A DNA stretch of 64,000 bases, taken from contig NC_064681.1 in NCBI RefSeq assembly GCF_023278565.1, positions 2,170,001 to 2,234,000 on the forward strand. Direction: 5' to 3'. The stretch is from Colletotrichum lupini (lineage: Eukaryota; Ascomycota; Sordariomycetes; Glomerellales; Glomerellaceae). The notes beneath the pieces were generated by a model. The model was not told the DNA's origin. It saw only the letters and a list, made by a program, of their open reading frames with translations, and ran no database searches. The translations under genes were made by a program, and so were the position numbers. Below are positions 9,623 to 21,653 of this stretch, one piece after another (positions within the stretch are counted from its first letter, which is position 1; every line of letters begins with the position of its first letter).

Positions 9623-12600
9623 GGTATCGATTCGTGGCGAGAGCAGCCGCGAGTATCCACTAGGGAGGGCTACGTGCTAGCTGATCGTCTCAGAACGACA
9701 ACCTGACGGAGGCCAACTGCGATGTTCTGGAAAGCAAGATGAGGAGCACGCCTCGAGACTTCAACTCCGCAGACTGGAGGTGAGGAGTATGGATAAGGTA
9801 GAGCCTAGAGACGAGAACAGCAAGCGGAGCCAGAACTAAGGAAGGGAAATCGACGTCCTTCCCGCTCTTTAAGACGAAAACTGGGGGGCCAAGAAGGCAA
9901 GGACCAGCTTTCTACATCATTAACACGAAAAATTCATGGTAGGGGCAGCAGCGCGGAAGCGGTTTCCATCCGAACTCGCCTGCCCAACTGCGTTACAGAT
10001 CGTTAATACTAGACCTGGATCATCACACTGACTCTCTTCCCTGGATCCTGGCAGACCGGGAGCGGGGGAATGACAACGTTGTAGATCTTGGCCATCATCC
10101 GTCCTCCCTGTATTCCACGGCATGTTCGTTCAAAGCAAAGTGCCGGCAGACCGTCGTGTATTGCATAGAATACGGAGAACATTCCTTTACACTAGACAGG
10201 ATCACCCTGCAACTACAACGGAAGGTAGATCTATACTTCCCCTGGGACCATCTATCCCATGCACGTAGCCGAAGACCGAGGATGTGATGGAATCAACCTT
10301 TGTCACTTTGGCTTAAGCTACATTTGTTGCGAAGATCCTAGGACTCCCCTTTCCTGCGCCGCCAAGTCCAATCACGTAGTACGCGATGCAACAAACTGCC
10401 GGCGGGTGACTTCCCATCAGAGCAGGTGCCAAGAGATGAAAAGGTGGAGGAGACTGGGGGGGTAATTATAAACGGAAGGTAACCTTAGTTGATTCCAAGA
10501 CCTGTGCAATGTTGGTTTGGGCAATCTACGGAGCTTGGGATGAATGCATAGAAGCTTGAAAGGGAGAGGCGAGTTTCCACTTTATACAGGTATGACGAGA
10601 AACAAGGTTGGCAAGGTCTCAGAAAAGACGTTTGAACGAATCGGCGGCCGTCCTCCTTGGAAATGCAACCTGCTGATGTTGATCAAATCTTGGCGGCACC
10701 TGCGGGATGAATGGAATGTGGAAAGGGGGGCGCGCGGTTGAAGCAACACGGTGCTTTGTCTTTGACTGCGATGACTGGGGGATGGATAAAATCGAGAAGA
10801 GGGGGAAGACAGCTCAATGACTTCCAGGGGGGAAAAGAGTCAAAGTCTCCAAGACTTTAGAATGGGCCCTGAACAATAGCGGTTGCATTAAGGTTGTCAT
10901 CCGCGGAACGGGTGCCCCGGAGTTTACGGGAGCCGGTTCGGACCTGTAAGCTTAATAAGTGACGGCTGATCCCTGGCGTGCAGGGCTTGCGAGGTGTGAT
11001 TCGAAATTTCTCTATACGGGGAGGGGGAAAATCTCCTTACCTTAAATGAGACGAACTTGGGATAGTTGGGGAGCACTCGACCTGGTGCCCAGATCTTGGC
11101 GACCGTTTTTTGCATCCCGCCGATTGGACGGAGATATTGCTGCGTAACTGATTAAGCGATTATAAACCGTTCCATGTTAGATTGAAAGAACATAATGTAC
11201 AGAGTAGGCATGGAGAGTAATTATGGCGCCTTTCGCGTGTTTCCGTTATCCATCTACATCAGACGGAAGGGAAACTCAAGGGATTCTGGACGTAAACTAA
11301 TGAGTTACTGCCAGAGCACTACATTAGATAGACGTAGAAGAAAGCCGCGAAGAATTGATCGAAATCGGAGCATCCAGAAGTTACAGAAAAGATACCATTC
11401 GGTCCTTTTTACCGTTGACATAGCCGATACCACTGAGTACTTACCTTGGCAATTTCGTCACAACCACACGCGGACATTGTATCGGCCGACGGTCATCGGT
11501 GGTGGGTATAAGTCGGGCGAACCCTCCGCTCCGCAGTTAGTGACACTCGACCCGCTGACATTGAACATCCGCCAAAGTCCGATGGGCAAACTGGATGCAG
11601 AGCTTGAAGCGAAACCTCTCTATCACGTGTCGAAATCCGGTGTTCGATGCAGAGACAGGAAAGCAAAAGGATGCACGTCTCTTTCTATACCCCGAGATAG
11701 CCTCTGTTTTTCTCTGCGAAATCCCTCCGACGCCGACGGCGCCCTTCCCCACCGAGCCCCAGTAACGGCACCTACAGTCCCGTTCGGACGGACGGAAGGA
11801 TGACATAAACCCTCCCGATAAGTGGGCGCTTTCATCTCAACAATCTTTCCAAGCCTCTTACATCCAATGTTCGTTTCCTTTCCTTCGTCGTCTTCTTCAC
11901 CCCCAACATGCCAGATCACCAACTCCGAATGACCCAGCTCTCGCTTGCCACAACAGAGTCCCACGTCGACGAAACTTCAACAACCGAGGCACCTATGGGC
12001 CATCAACCATCTTTCACCCCAACAAACACGTCTCTTGAGTTTGATAGGTACACTTGAAGAAAAGTAACAGGGTATGACGTAGACTCCTTGCTGCCTGCTG
12101 CCTACTTCCAGCCCGTCTACCCAACTCCCGCTTCGCTTACCCGCCAGCCTCACCTCACTCTTCCCAAAAAGGTCTCATCTCATTCTCAGCTGAACCGAGT
12201 TTTGCATGCCCAGCTGTAAGATAATAAGATGACTCGGCGCCACAACGAAAGGACACGCCGTGAAGATGTCGGTAGCCAAGATGCAGGCACGATGCACAAT
12301 TGATACACAAACTCTCTCTCTTTGCATATCGTGAATGTCTCACCTCGAGCTACAAGAGAAACCTCCACGGAGCAATAGGCAATTGGTAATCTAGCCAGAC
12401 TTTGATGTATGAAACGCCTCTTGAGTGCGGGGTATAAACTGCTCCGATGCAAACACTAAGAGTCCCCAGGGAAACGAAGCGTACAAAGTCACCTGACAAC
12501 GTGGTAATCTGGCGTTTCCCCCAGTCAATCGCGCGCAGAGGCGTCGTATGTGGCTTGGCCCTAGGGTTTCTTACACCCTTACCTCGTAAGATTCTAGCTC

Positions 12601-13155
12601 TTGCTAGCTTTGGCGTTCACGGACGATACCTTGCAGAGACGAGGAACCCCGCGCGTGTTACACCATGTTCCTGCCGTCAGCAATATCCACGGTCCCCCCG
12701 GGGTCATGTCATGTCGGTGACTCAGATTCTTGGGATCGTCAACCAGCAAAGTAAGATAACATAAGCGACAAGAATTATTCGCGCCGAAACCCTGTGCTCG
12801 GAGGTTAGACTTGTCCGTTTCGTGGACGATGGACACGCCCGAAAATTGCTGTCTCTACATCTCCTGTCCTGTAGGAACGTATCCTGGTTCCAAGTTACGA
12901 TTGAGTCCACTTGCTTGTCTCAACAAATTGTGGCGCTCACTAGGGAGAGATGTTCCCCCTCAACTTGTCAGCTTCGCTTCGTCCCGGTGAGGTTTATGAG
13001 GTATGAAAAGCTCTTAGATCGAATCTATAAAGAACCGCGCAAATAGTCTCTTTTGACTTTGTGATCTCATGCCAATTCATTCATTCCACCCTCACAACAA
13101 ACATTCTACAGCCTCCTCACAACACAAGTTATCAATACCATTTCCATCTTCCAAC
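9623..13155. other. 3.5-kb intergenic region
   Basis: It lies between the divergent starts of the AA12-type gene and the GFA gene. No gene is supported. The longest frame (11195-11803, +, 202 codons) has no family signature and does not show the C-ending codon bias of the real genes. No tRNA-like A/B boxes were seen. Confidence 0.5.
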
Positions 13156-14352
13156 ATGACCACCACCGCCGAAGAGCCAAAGCAGACCTACCGCGGCAAC
13201 TGCCACTGCAAGACCTTCGTCTACGAGGTCCAGCTCCCAGAGATCAAGTCCGCCAGCGCCTGCAATTGCAGCCTCTGCTCCAGGAAGGGGACCCTCTGGG
13301 TCATTCCCCAGCGCGCCGACCTACGCTTCGTCAAAGGCGCCGAGGATGACCTCTCGACGTACAACTTTGGTCCCGGCCAGATTACGCACAAGGCGAGTCC
13401 CGGGAATCTGAACACGCGGAAACGAGCAAGATTCTCTGCAATGAGTTTGAAATTGCGGTCTGCCGGTGTCCGGTAATGCTGACGACCTTTGGCCTCAAAG
13501 TTCTGCGGAAACTGTGCTACGCCCATCCTGGCGGATTCCCCCAACGGAATCGTTCTAAACGTGAGTATCTCGCGTTCTTGCTGCGCCGTCTCAAGACCTG
13601 TCCGAGGGGGAAGAAGCACTAGGGCTGGCATTTATGCAGGTGCGCTCGATCCAAGACCTCGATATTTGGGGACTGGAGAAGAAGACGTATGCAACCCCAA
13701 ATCTAACAAAAAGTCGTTCATCAAATTACACAGATCGAAAATGCTGACCCGGCCTTTGCAGTTACGACGGCGCGTCTTACGGCGCCAACTACGAGCCTCA
13801 CACCCACAACGGTCCCAGGCCGACGGCCGAGGTCGAGGGGGGCAAAGTTTACACCGGCAGCTGCCACTGCGGCGCTCTGACGGTGGCTGTCGTCAGCAAG
13901 CCCATTGACGAGACGTACGAAAACGAAGTCATCGAGTGCAACTGCAGCATCTGCGAAAGGGTCAGCAAACACCGCCTGCTAATGCCGGCATCGGGGAAGG
14001 AAATTGTTGTGCTAACTTTCTTGAACAGAATGGATACGTCTGGGTGTACCCCAATAGCGACCAAGTCGTGCTGACGGGAGACGACGACAAGATTGGCCGC
14101 TACGTCTTTGGACACCACATTCTCGCAAAGACGTTTTGCAAGAACTGCGGCGTCCCGATCACCAACCAGTTCAACCCGCTGAGCGAGGAGGAGCAGAGTA
14201 ATCTGGTGGAGCTGGCGCAGTACTGGTACGAGAAGTCGAAGACGAGGCATCCCGTCAACGCGCGGGTTCTCGACGGGGTGGATGTGAAGAGTCTGAAGAT
14301 TATCCAGATCGATGGCAAGGGTGAGCATCAGCCTGGATACGTGAACCCCTGA
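13156..14352 (+). CDS. Double GFA-domain (CENP-V/GFA) zinc protein
   Basis: Exons are 13156-13392, 13501-13560, 13640-13686, 13762-13960 and 14029-14352, giving 288 residues. Two Mss4-like GFA zinc folds occur in tandem. The first has GNCHCKTFVYEV, CNCSLCSRKG and FCGNCATPI; the second has GSCHCGALTVAV, CNCSICERNGYVWVY and FCKNCGVPI. The family is named after a glutathione-dependent formaldehyde-activating enzyme, but fungal two-domain members are uncharacterised, so no reaction is assigned. The first intron begins GC rather than GT (AAG|GCGAGT) and has a GCTGAC branch site. The start used is the ATG in CCAAC-ATG; an in-frame upstream ATG at 13069 would add a low-complexity leader and is less likely. 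The stop is 91 bp from the stop of the convergent AlkB gene. Confidence 0.87.
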
Positions 14353-14443
14353 GGGGCACAGCAGCGTGTACCGGTGATATCTGATGCGGCATTTGATGGT
14401 GAGGTTGTTTCGTAGTCGATCAAGATGAGGCGTTGAAAAGAAA

Positions 14444-15751
14444 TCAAGAATTGAGCTTTCGGGTCGTATGGGTCCATATAGGAGCTCCATCGTCGTCAAA
14501 CTTGGCCCACTGGAAAAACGAGCAACTGTCCTTGCCGGGCACGTTGCCCCCGTGACACATCCAAAAGTACCTCCCGTGGTTCTCCTTCTTTCTCTGCACA
14601 ACCCTTAGCACACATGGGATCCCGCAGTCGCATTTTGGCGTGTGTCGCGGGTGCATGTCGGCTCTATAATCGCGGTAGGTGATGTTAATGCGCTTGTTGC
14701 CGGCGACGGGATGCGGGTCGATAGCCTGCGCCGGCGCGATGCTGTGCTTCCACTCCTCTTGCATCTCGGCGTGCATCACGAGAAGGGAGTTGTGCGGGAG
14801 GTGAATCGAGATCTGGCCCTCTGCGTCGGCGTCCTCGGCCGTCATCGTCGTGCTATTTCCATTCTCGCCGCCGCCGTCCTTGGGGATGATCCTTCGCACG
14901 CGGAACTCCCGCGCGACGCCCAGTGATACCGACCCGATGACGGCGCGAGGTCCGAGATAGGTCAGCTGGTCGCTGTGCCACCCAACGTTCTCCTGGGGCC
15001 CATCGTAGCAGTTCACAAAGGCCATGTTGGGTGCCCAAGGGTTAGGCGACTGGTACCGAAGCTTCTTCCCCTCGGGGTAGCGGGTCTTAATTCTCGTCTG
15101 GATCTCTTCATTCACAGCCTCTGCGACTTTCGGTTTGACCTTGATGAGCTGCGGTGTGATGCGGCGAATGTCACTCAGCTTGGCACCGTTGTAGAGGTAG
15201 TCCGTCTTCTGCGTTTGAATCTCGTCGTAGCTTTCGACGTAGAAGCTCGACGTGTGCGGACTAGCCACGACGTTGTCGAATAGTTTGAAGGTAACATTCT
15301 TCTCAAAAGACTTTGCCTCCGTCATGAGCTCTCGCAAGAGGTCGTTGGCTTCCTCTGGCGGGAGGAAGTTGTGGATGACGGTGCACGGCGTGTGTTCAGC
15401 AATGTCGACAGGATCGTACAGGTGAAGCGTGGCCCCCTTCTTGGACATGAGTTTCTTCTTTGGCTGCGGACCGTTGCTGCTATCTTCCGACCTAACACCA
15501 AAGTGCCGGAGGGAACTCTGTGCACCGTTGACTCCATTCGACTTTTTGATCGGGATTTGCGCCTTGAGAGCCTCGAGCGATTCCGTGACAGAGCCATTGT
15601 GTGCTAAGAGCACGTCCAGCAGTACATCTTGCTCCAAATTTGGATGAAGAGATGAAAGGATAGCCAATTTCACCTCGGTCGGTTCATCATCCTCCGTGGG
15701 CTTCACCTCTTCAGTGAGTTTCCGCTTCTTCCTGATAAGAAACGAGTCCAT
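14444..15751 (-). CDS. AlkB-like 2-oxoglutarate/Fe(II) dioxygenase with CUE and GRF zinc-finger modules
   Basis: This is an intronless gene of 435 residues from the second in-frame ATG (15751; an upstream ATG at 15823 is possible). Domain order: MDSFLIRKKRKL at the extreme N-terminus, a CUE-like ubiquitin-binding helix bundle (about residues 28-63), an AlkB dioxygenase core (about 105-365) and a C-terminal GRF zinc finger (about 372-415). Iron ligands are visible as GWHSD (His259, Asp261) and KHS (His336); the 2-oxoglutarate Arg lies in RINITYR. GRF cysteines include Cys376, Cys380, Cys399 and Cys410. The core resembles ALKBH2/3, which remove alkyl groups from DNA bases, so nuclear DNA repair is the likely role. 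It is divergent from pex7. Confidence 0.9.
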   Translation of the reverse strand: MDSFLIRKKRKLTEEVKPTEDDEPTEVKLAILSSLHPNLEQDVLLDVLLAHNGSVTESLEALKAQIPIKKSNGVNGAQSSLRHFGVRSEDSSNGPQPKKKLMSKKGATLHLYDPVDIAEHTPCTVIHNFLPPEEANDLLRELMTEAKSFEKNVTFKLFDNVVASPHTSSFYVESYDEIQTQKTDYLYNGAKLSDIRRITPQLIKVKPKVAEAVNEEIQTRIKTRYPEGKKLRYQSPNPWAPNMAFVNCYDGPQENVGWHSDQLTYLGPRAVIGSVSLGVAREFRVRRIIPKDGGGENGNSTTMTAEDADAEGQISIHLPHNSLLVMHAEMQEEWKHSIAPAQAIDPHPVAGNKRINITYRDYRADMHPRHTPKCDCGIPCVLRVVQRKKENHGRYFWMCHGGNVPGKDSCSFFQWAKFDDDGAPIWTHTTRKLNS

Positions 15752-16352
15752 GACGTAGATAGTCGAGGACGACACGAAAGACCGACCTCGATGTAAGTCA
15801 TGAAGAGAGATGGAAATGCCCACCGATCTCGTTCAAGTTTTTGGAAAGGGAATCATCCGAGTCCAAGACTGAAGTAAAAGCACCCCACTGGTCCGGACCC
15901 CATGTTTCTAGCAGGTGTCATTGCAAAGGGCGTACTGAGCAGGCGCGTGTGTAGCGCGAAAGCACGTGCTACTCCCCCCCACCTTGGAAATGCCGCCCCC
16001 GATAATCGCATCTCCAACTTTGCTGCATCTTCTGCCCCGCCATCCACACCACCCACTGCCCACTGGGGGCGTTGCCCGCAAACCCGCCTGGCCCTAGGTG
16101 CTTCCCCCCAGTCTGCCGAGGTACCCCGGATCGGGCGCGGTGATGTAACCGTCGACCGGCCAGAGCTATCCCGTCCCGCCGTCATATGCTTTTCCTGTGT
16201 GCGTTTGTAGCGGTACCTTAGCACCTTCCTTTACCTGTGCCAACTACCAAACCTTACTTTTCCCTCGCTCTCGACCAGCGACGGACTCCAAAGAAAAGAG
16301 AAACCACGGGCCCATCGCATCGCGCATTGCGTTTGCGTGAACCTCGCCCGCC
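15752..16352. promoter_or_regulatory. Divergent promoter region, AlkB-like gene / pex7
   Basis: About 600 bp separate the two start codons. Visible elements include CACGTG (E-box-like core near 15963) and C-rich tracts. No open frame here is credible. A shared promoter is inferred from the layout only. Confidence 0.5.
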
Positions 16353-17539
16353 ATGGCCCCAATGCTCGAATTCCGCACGCAGGGCTACAACCCCTACGCC
16401 GTAAAGTACTCGCCCTACTACGACTCGCGCATCGCCGTCGCATCGTCGGCCAACTTTGGCATCGTCGGCAACGGCCGCGTCTTCTGCCTCGGGCTGACGG
16501 CGCGAGGCATCGAAGTCGAGACGACGTGAGTCTATCTCCCCTCCGCCTTCTGCTTCTTTACCCCCTCCTTGGTTGGTAACTCACACAACCCATGGCAAAA
16601 ACAGATTCGACACAAACGACTCGCAATATGACCTCGCCTGGTCCGAGATCAACGAGAACCAGCTCGTCGTCGCCTGCGGCGACGGCTCCATCAAGCTCTT
16701 CGACCTCGGCGTGAAGGACTTCCCCGTCATGAACTTTCACGAACACAAGCGCGAGACCTTTTCCGTCAACTGGAGCCCCATCACAAAGGACACCTTCGTC
16801 TCGAGCTCGTGGGACGGCACGATCAAAGTGGTATGTTTGGACAACGCCAACCCACCAAAAGAGAGACCATCATATACTGACCAACCTGCTACAGTGGTCC
16901 CCAACCCGCGACCACTCCCTCCGCACCCTCCCCGTAGGAAACTGCACCTACTCAGCCTCCTTCCAGCCCTCCAACCCGCACATCATCTCCTCCGTCTCCT
17001 CCGACTCCCAAATCCGCATCTTTGACCTCCGCACCCCGGTATCCTCCCGCTACCACCTAACCTCCATGATCCCCGTCCACGCCGCGGGCCCATCCTTCCC
17101 CTCCGCCGCCCCGGGAGAAGTCCTCACCCACGACTGGAACAAGTACCGCGACACCGTCATCGCCACGGGCGGCGTCGACCGCGCCGTGCGCACCTTTGAC
17201 ATTCGGAACCCGACGGCGGGACCCGTAGCCGTCATGCAGGGCCACGAGTACGCCGTCCGCAGGCTGGCGTGGAGCCCGCACGCGAGCGATTTGCTGTTGA
17301 CGGCGAGTTATGATATGACGGTGCGGTTGTGGGACGATCGGTCGAATGCGCCGCCTGCTGGTGGACCTGCGGGCGGGGCGCAGATTGGTGCGCAGGTTGG
17401 GGTTATGAACAGGCATACCGAGTTCGTTGTCGGTGTCGACTGGTGTCTGTTTGGTGTTGGCGGGTGGGTGGCTACCGTCGGCTGGGATGAGAGGGTTCTT
17501 CTCTGGGATGCCAACGCGCTGTTGGGTGGTGGTCGGTGA
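16353..17539 (+). CDS. pex7: Peroxin Pex7, WD40 receptor for PTS2 proteins
   Basis: Exons are 16353-16525, 16605-16830 and 16895-17539, giving 347 residues. The whole protein is a WD40 propeller: FRTQGYNPYAVKYSPYYDSRIAVASS opens it, and repeats end in DGSIKLFDL, DGTIKVWSP, QIRIFDLR, VRTFDIRNP, DMTVRLWDD and a last DERVLLWDANAL. Length and repeat spacing match Pex7, which binds the N-terminal PTS2 signal in the cytosol and, with a Pex20-type co-receptor, delivers cargo to the peroxisomal matrix. The insert around residues 285-305 (Gly/Ala/Pro-rich) lies between the last repeats. Splicing joins the Val and Trp codons of repeat 3. Confidence 0.95.
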
Positions 17540-18492
17540 AAGTGGGAAGCGAGAGTTGGCCAAAGATGAGATTTGTGCTTTTTCACGATGATCAGTCCAT
17601 CTTGTTTTGGGTTTGGAGGGATGCTGATACCCTTCTCTTGGAAGAGGCGCGCATTCTAGGCTTTTTGATATCTGGGCGTTTGGGAGGGAATCCTTAGAGG
17701 GCGGGCGCGCGCGTACATAACGAGGATGGTGATAATCTTCAGAAACAGAAAGGGGGGACCTGGCCAACCCCAATTCTGGGAAAATCGTACATGGCTGTAA
17801 AATGACATTTGCCTAGCGTTACTTGGAGCTGATGGGACTCGCAATCAATACAAGTCTGATCTGATATGAACTGCTCAGGGAACTGTACGTGCAGGGCAGA
17901 CCATTGCTGTCATTTAAGTTGATGAGCACACAGAGATAAGCACCGCCTTGACTTAGAATCAATGATATCGAGAAAAGTATCACGTAGTATTCAGCTCACA
18001 CGAGACAAGAGTGGATTAAATGTTTGTATCTTTGAAGATGAGATTTGGAGATTCAATGTCCCTCAGTATTATTTACATGGCGCTACAATTGTGTAGCTTT
18101 TTATCACCCCGGTTAATCTCGTACAGTTGAAATCTCTCTCGAGGCGCTATAGCTCTGTCCCAATGCCGGTGGTGGTAATACAAGCACAACTCCCTCGAGT
18201 AAAGCCCCCCTTTTCCTGTGCTCCGTTACAAAAATGGTATGATACAAGCCTGTTTCCCTCTTAAAAACAGGAAGAAAGGGGAGTGGTGGTGATGGTGATG
18301 GGGGATTGGGTATGGGGTATGGTGTGACATGTCTAATTCAGTTTCCGAGGTCGTTAAAAAAAACGTCTTCCGTATCTCACAGACCGTTTCCGATTCATTG
18401 GGGCCTTTGCTTTTTTCGTTGTTGGTTGTTCTCTTCTTTCCTCCGCTCGCGCCCACTACGCTTCCGGGGCGCTGGTGTCGTCATCTTCTGCT
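17540..18492. other. Intergenic region between convergent pex7 and MSS116
   Basis: Only 3' flanks are expected. There are G/T-rich stretches (GGTGGTGATGGTGATGG near 18283) and nothing gene-like. Confidence 0.5.
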
Positions 18493-20545
18493 TTACCAGG
18501 AGGATCTCTGTTGACGCTCTCTTCCACCGAAGCCACGTCCTCCGCCCCGGCTGAAACCACCTGAACGGCGGTCAGAGGAACGGCGGTCAGAGGAACGGCG
18601 GTCAGAGCTGGTGCTGTCCATCTCCATCTTCTCAAAAGCATCGCGGGGCTCGCGGCGGCTAAAACCACCACGATCACCGCGGTCACCACCACGGCTGAAG
18701 CCTTCACGGTCGCCACGGCCGCCGCTGTCGCTACCGTATCTAGAGCCCGGCTGTCTGACATTGAGACCCCTGATTCTACGCAGACCACGCTTCTCGATAG
18801 TGGAAGCGCTCAGGGCGGGTGTATCGTCCTGCTCCATGGCATTGACCCACCACTCGCGGAGCTCGTCAACCTTGGCCTGAACGTTGTCGCGGTTCTGGCC
18901 GAACAGGGACAGGTAGGCAACCTCCAAGACTTGGGGGTCGACCCGAGCAGTAGCCTGGGTCACCTTCTCGCAAATCGCCGTAGGCTCGTCTCCGCTGGTG
19001 AAGTCGTGCTGAGCACAATCGATCGTCTGGTTGGGCTTCAAGGGAAGGCCTTGCAGTTCCCGGCGGGCAAGTTCCATTTCGCTGTCGGCGAGAATCAACC
19101 ATCCCTCACCCTCCTTGCCCGCACGAGCCGTGCGGCCGAGTCTGTGGATGTATTGCTCACGGTCTGAGGTAGCGCCAATCTGGATAACGTGGGTGACATT
19201 GGGGAAATCGAGACCTCTGGCAGTAACGTCGGTGGAGAACAGGATGCCGGACTTGGCCTTGCGGAACAACTCTGCAGCCTTCGTGCGCTGACTCTGGGTG
19301 AGCTTGGAGTGGATTCTCCATCCCTGTACGCGGTCACGGTCGCCTCTCATCGTAATGTCGACATCGCCAGCAAGATCGACCAAGGCTGACGTAGGCAAGA
19401 ATACAAGGGCCTTGAAGGGCAGCAGATCCCGGTCGGCAGTTCTCTTCTGGATTTCCTTGTCGATGAGCTCGTACATAGCAGGGAAGACATTGGCCCAGCC
19501 TCTGCAGTGGACAACGTGCTGATCAACTCTGTCGTGGGTGAGAACGTCGTCCTTGGAAATGGTCTGTATGAAGTCAAAGTTGTCGGGCCGGACCCATTGG
19601 CGGGCAAGAGCGATAACGTTCTTGGGGATGGTAGCAGAGAAGAGCAGAGTCTGGCGCGCAGAAGTCTTGGGGTCGGGCAGCTGATCGACGATAGACTGCA
19701 GCTCTCTCTCGAAACCGACGTCGAGCATGCGGTCAGCCTCGTCGAGGACAATCGCAGCCAGGTTAGGTGCCTCAATTCCGCTGTAGGGGTCCTCGAGAAG
19801 GTCGTTGAGACGTCCGGGTGTACCAACGAGCAAGTGGCAACCTTCTCTACGGGTCTTGTGCAGCATCTCGCCCTTTCGTGTTCCACCGACGGCACGCTGG
19901 ACGACCAGGCCCGTGCCCTGGCACAGCTTCTCGGCCTCGAGGGCGATTTGTTCGGCAAGCTCACGTGTAGGGGAGATGATGATCCCACGAATATCCTTTG
20001 AGCTGGCCTGGTAACGAGCCTTTCTGGTTGCGAGCGACGGATCCGCCGCAATCATCCTCTGCAGAATGGGAACGAGGAACGCCAGGGTCTTTCCGGTACC
20101 TGTCTTTGCTTGGGCGACACTGTGAGGTAGCGTTAGTACATTGTACGGCGTAGTCGCGCTGATGATGATTGAATTCGACTTACAGGTCCATGCCCTTCAG
20201 TGCAGGCTCGATGGTCTTGCTCTGGACGTCCGTCATGTTCTCGTACCGCATTCTGTTCGTGATGGTGTCGACAAGGGTAGAGTGAACGCCCAACTTCGTC
20301 AAATCCGCGAACTTGGTCGTCAGACCCGAAGCGTTTCCTTCATCCTCGGCGACCGGCGCGGCCGCAGCGCTGGCGGCCTCGCTAGAGTACTGTCTAAACG
20401 CATTAATGCTGAGTGGCACGCGAAGCGCGCTTGCTGGAGCCTTTGCGATTGTCTGGAGGATGGCAGGTCTGGTCGTTCGGAGAGCCGGGGCGGCGAAGGT
20501 TGCGCCGCTGATGCGAGCGCACCTTCTGAGGGATTGGCGAAACAT
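18493..20545 (-). CDS. MSS116: Mitochondrial DEAD-box RNA helicase, Mss116/CYT-19 type
   Basis: Exons are 20545-20184 and 20119-18493, giving 662 residues. The N-terminus (MFRQSLRRCARISG...) is Arg-rich without acids, as in a mitochondrial presequence. Helicase motifs are all present in order: AQAKTGTGKT (I), PTRELAEQ (Ia), GTPGRLNDLL (Ib), VLDEADRMLD (II), LLFSAT (III), FLPTSALVDL (IV), STDVTARGLD (V) and YIHRLGRTARAGKEG (VI). A C-terminal extension and an Arg/Gly/Ser basic tail follow, as in Mss116 and Neurospora CYT-19, which act as RNA chaperones for group I and II intron splicing and translation in mitochondria. The tail holds a threefold repeat of SSDRR encoded by a near-perfect 15-bp DNA repeat at about 18563-18607. 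Confidence 0.93.
18563..18607. repeat. Three tandem 15-bp units in the MSS116 tail
   Basis: The unit ACGGCGGTCAGAGGA recurs three times and encodes Ser-Ser-Asp-Arg-Arg on the minus strand. Because it is a multiple of three, copy-number change would keep the frame and only vary the basic tail. Confidence 0.75.
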
Positions 20546-21653
20546 TTGTATGTATGTGTCTTTGTAGAAAGTTATTAAAAACAGTAGCTACCGAAGAAAA
20601 AGGACGATACAATACAGCTCTTTGGTTCTAGAAAGAAAAAAAGGGAGTGGGCGAAAGAGGGTGTGTAGGATGCAAATCTGTCGTCCTCTTTTTTCGCCAG
20701 TTGGATTGCGAGAAGGAGCTGGGAGACAGGAGGCGAACCGATAAGAATTTTTTCCCGGCCTTATCTGCCCATCACTCACGTTTTCGCTGAGCTTCGGTTG
20801 GTTCCTTTGGTTTTCGGTGGGTCTTTCCTGCGACTAACAGGGGACGGGATGAAGCAGCCACTCATTGACGCGCCCCGGGGCGCTCCGGCTTCGACCCCTG
20901 CGAGGCAAGCTTTTAGCGTCTATCATCGGAGCACTCATACTTTGGCTCTCTCAACTCAACCTCAGCTAATGTGAACAATCACGAACCTTTGCCTACTCCC
21001 TTTGCTCAAATATACACTGAAGTTCCAACGATGTGCCAGAGTCGTATGACAAACCAATACCCTTTTGTAGACCGGTCAGAACGGACAGTAGAAGGTCTGG
21101 CCAAATTTATGGCGGGTAGCCGGTTTGCTGTACTCCGTATCCCTGCTGAACTTAGTCTTCCCTTACTCTGTACTTTATCTATCATAAGAATCTCGAGGGA
21201 AGCAACTCTCACTCGTTTGCACCAACAAAAACCAAAGGTCGTTGATTCATTAGTGTTGAAAATGAGTTTCTCTATAACCCAATCCTTGCGCACCACCAAC
21301 ATTTCGTGGCGATGCGCTGGCGAGACTCCGATTTCTTTGATCATCGCAGGAAACAACCTAGTCAAGTAAGCTCTCAAGTGAGATGCAAATGACAAGAGGC
21401 TTTCCTAGCTAAGCTCAACCCAGCAAGCTAGTGTGAGCTATTGTAAAGCTCAGGTAGAGCCCGCTCCATCCCACACTTGGTCTAACTGAATCTTTCAAGT
21501 AGAGATGTTCCACCGAGAAAAAGTACCTGCGTTTGCAGCAACCATACCTAACCAGAAACAAGGAAACGGAGATATACGCCGAAAGTCTAAACCCGAAAAA
21601 ATATGATAAAATTCCCATATCATAGTGCGTTAAATGTCCTCATGCCGGTCATC
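20546..21653. other. Intergenic region upstream of MSS116
   Basis: It contains the MSS116 promoter (right of 20545) and the 3' flank of the next gene. One TACTCCGTA motif lies at 21131-21139. No gene is supported. Confidence 0.5.

Noticed and set aside
11195..11803. 202-codon plus-strand frame in the 3.5-kb gap
   Set aside because: No domain, signal peptide or repeated pattern, and codon use is unlike the C-ending bias of the real genes. It is likely a chance frame.
13069..13155. Upstream ATG at 13069 as the GFA gene start
   Set aside because: It would add a His/Ser-rich leader without domain content; the ATG at 13156 has better context and sits just before the conserved part.
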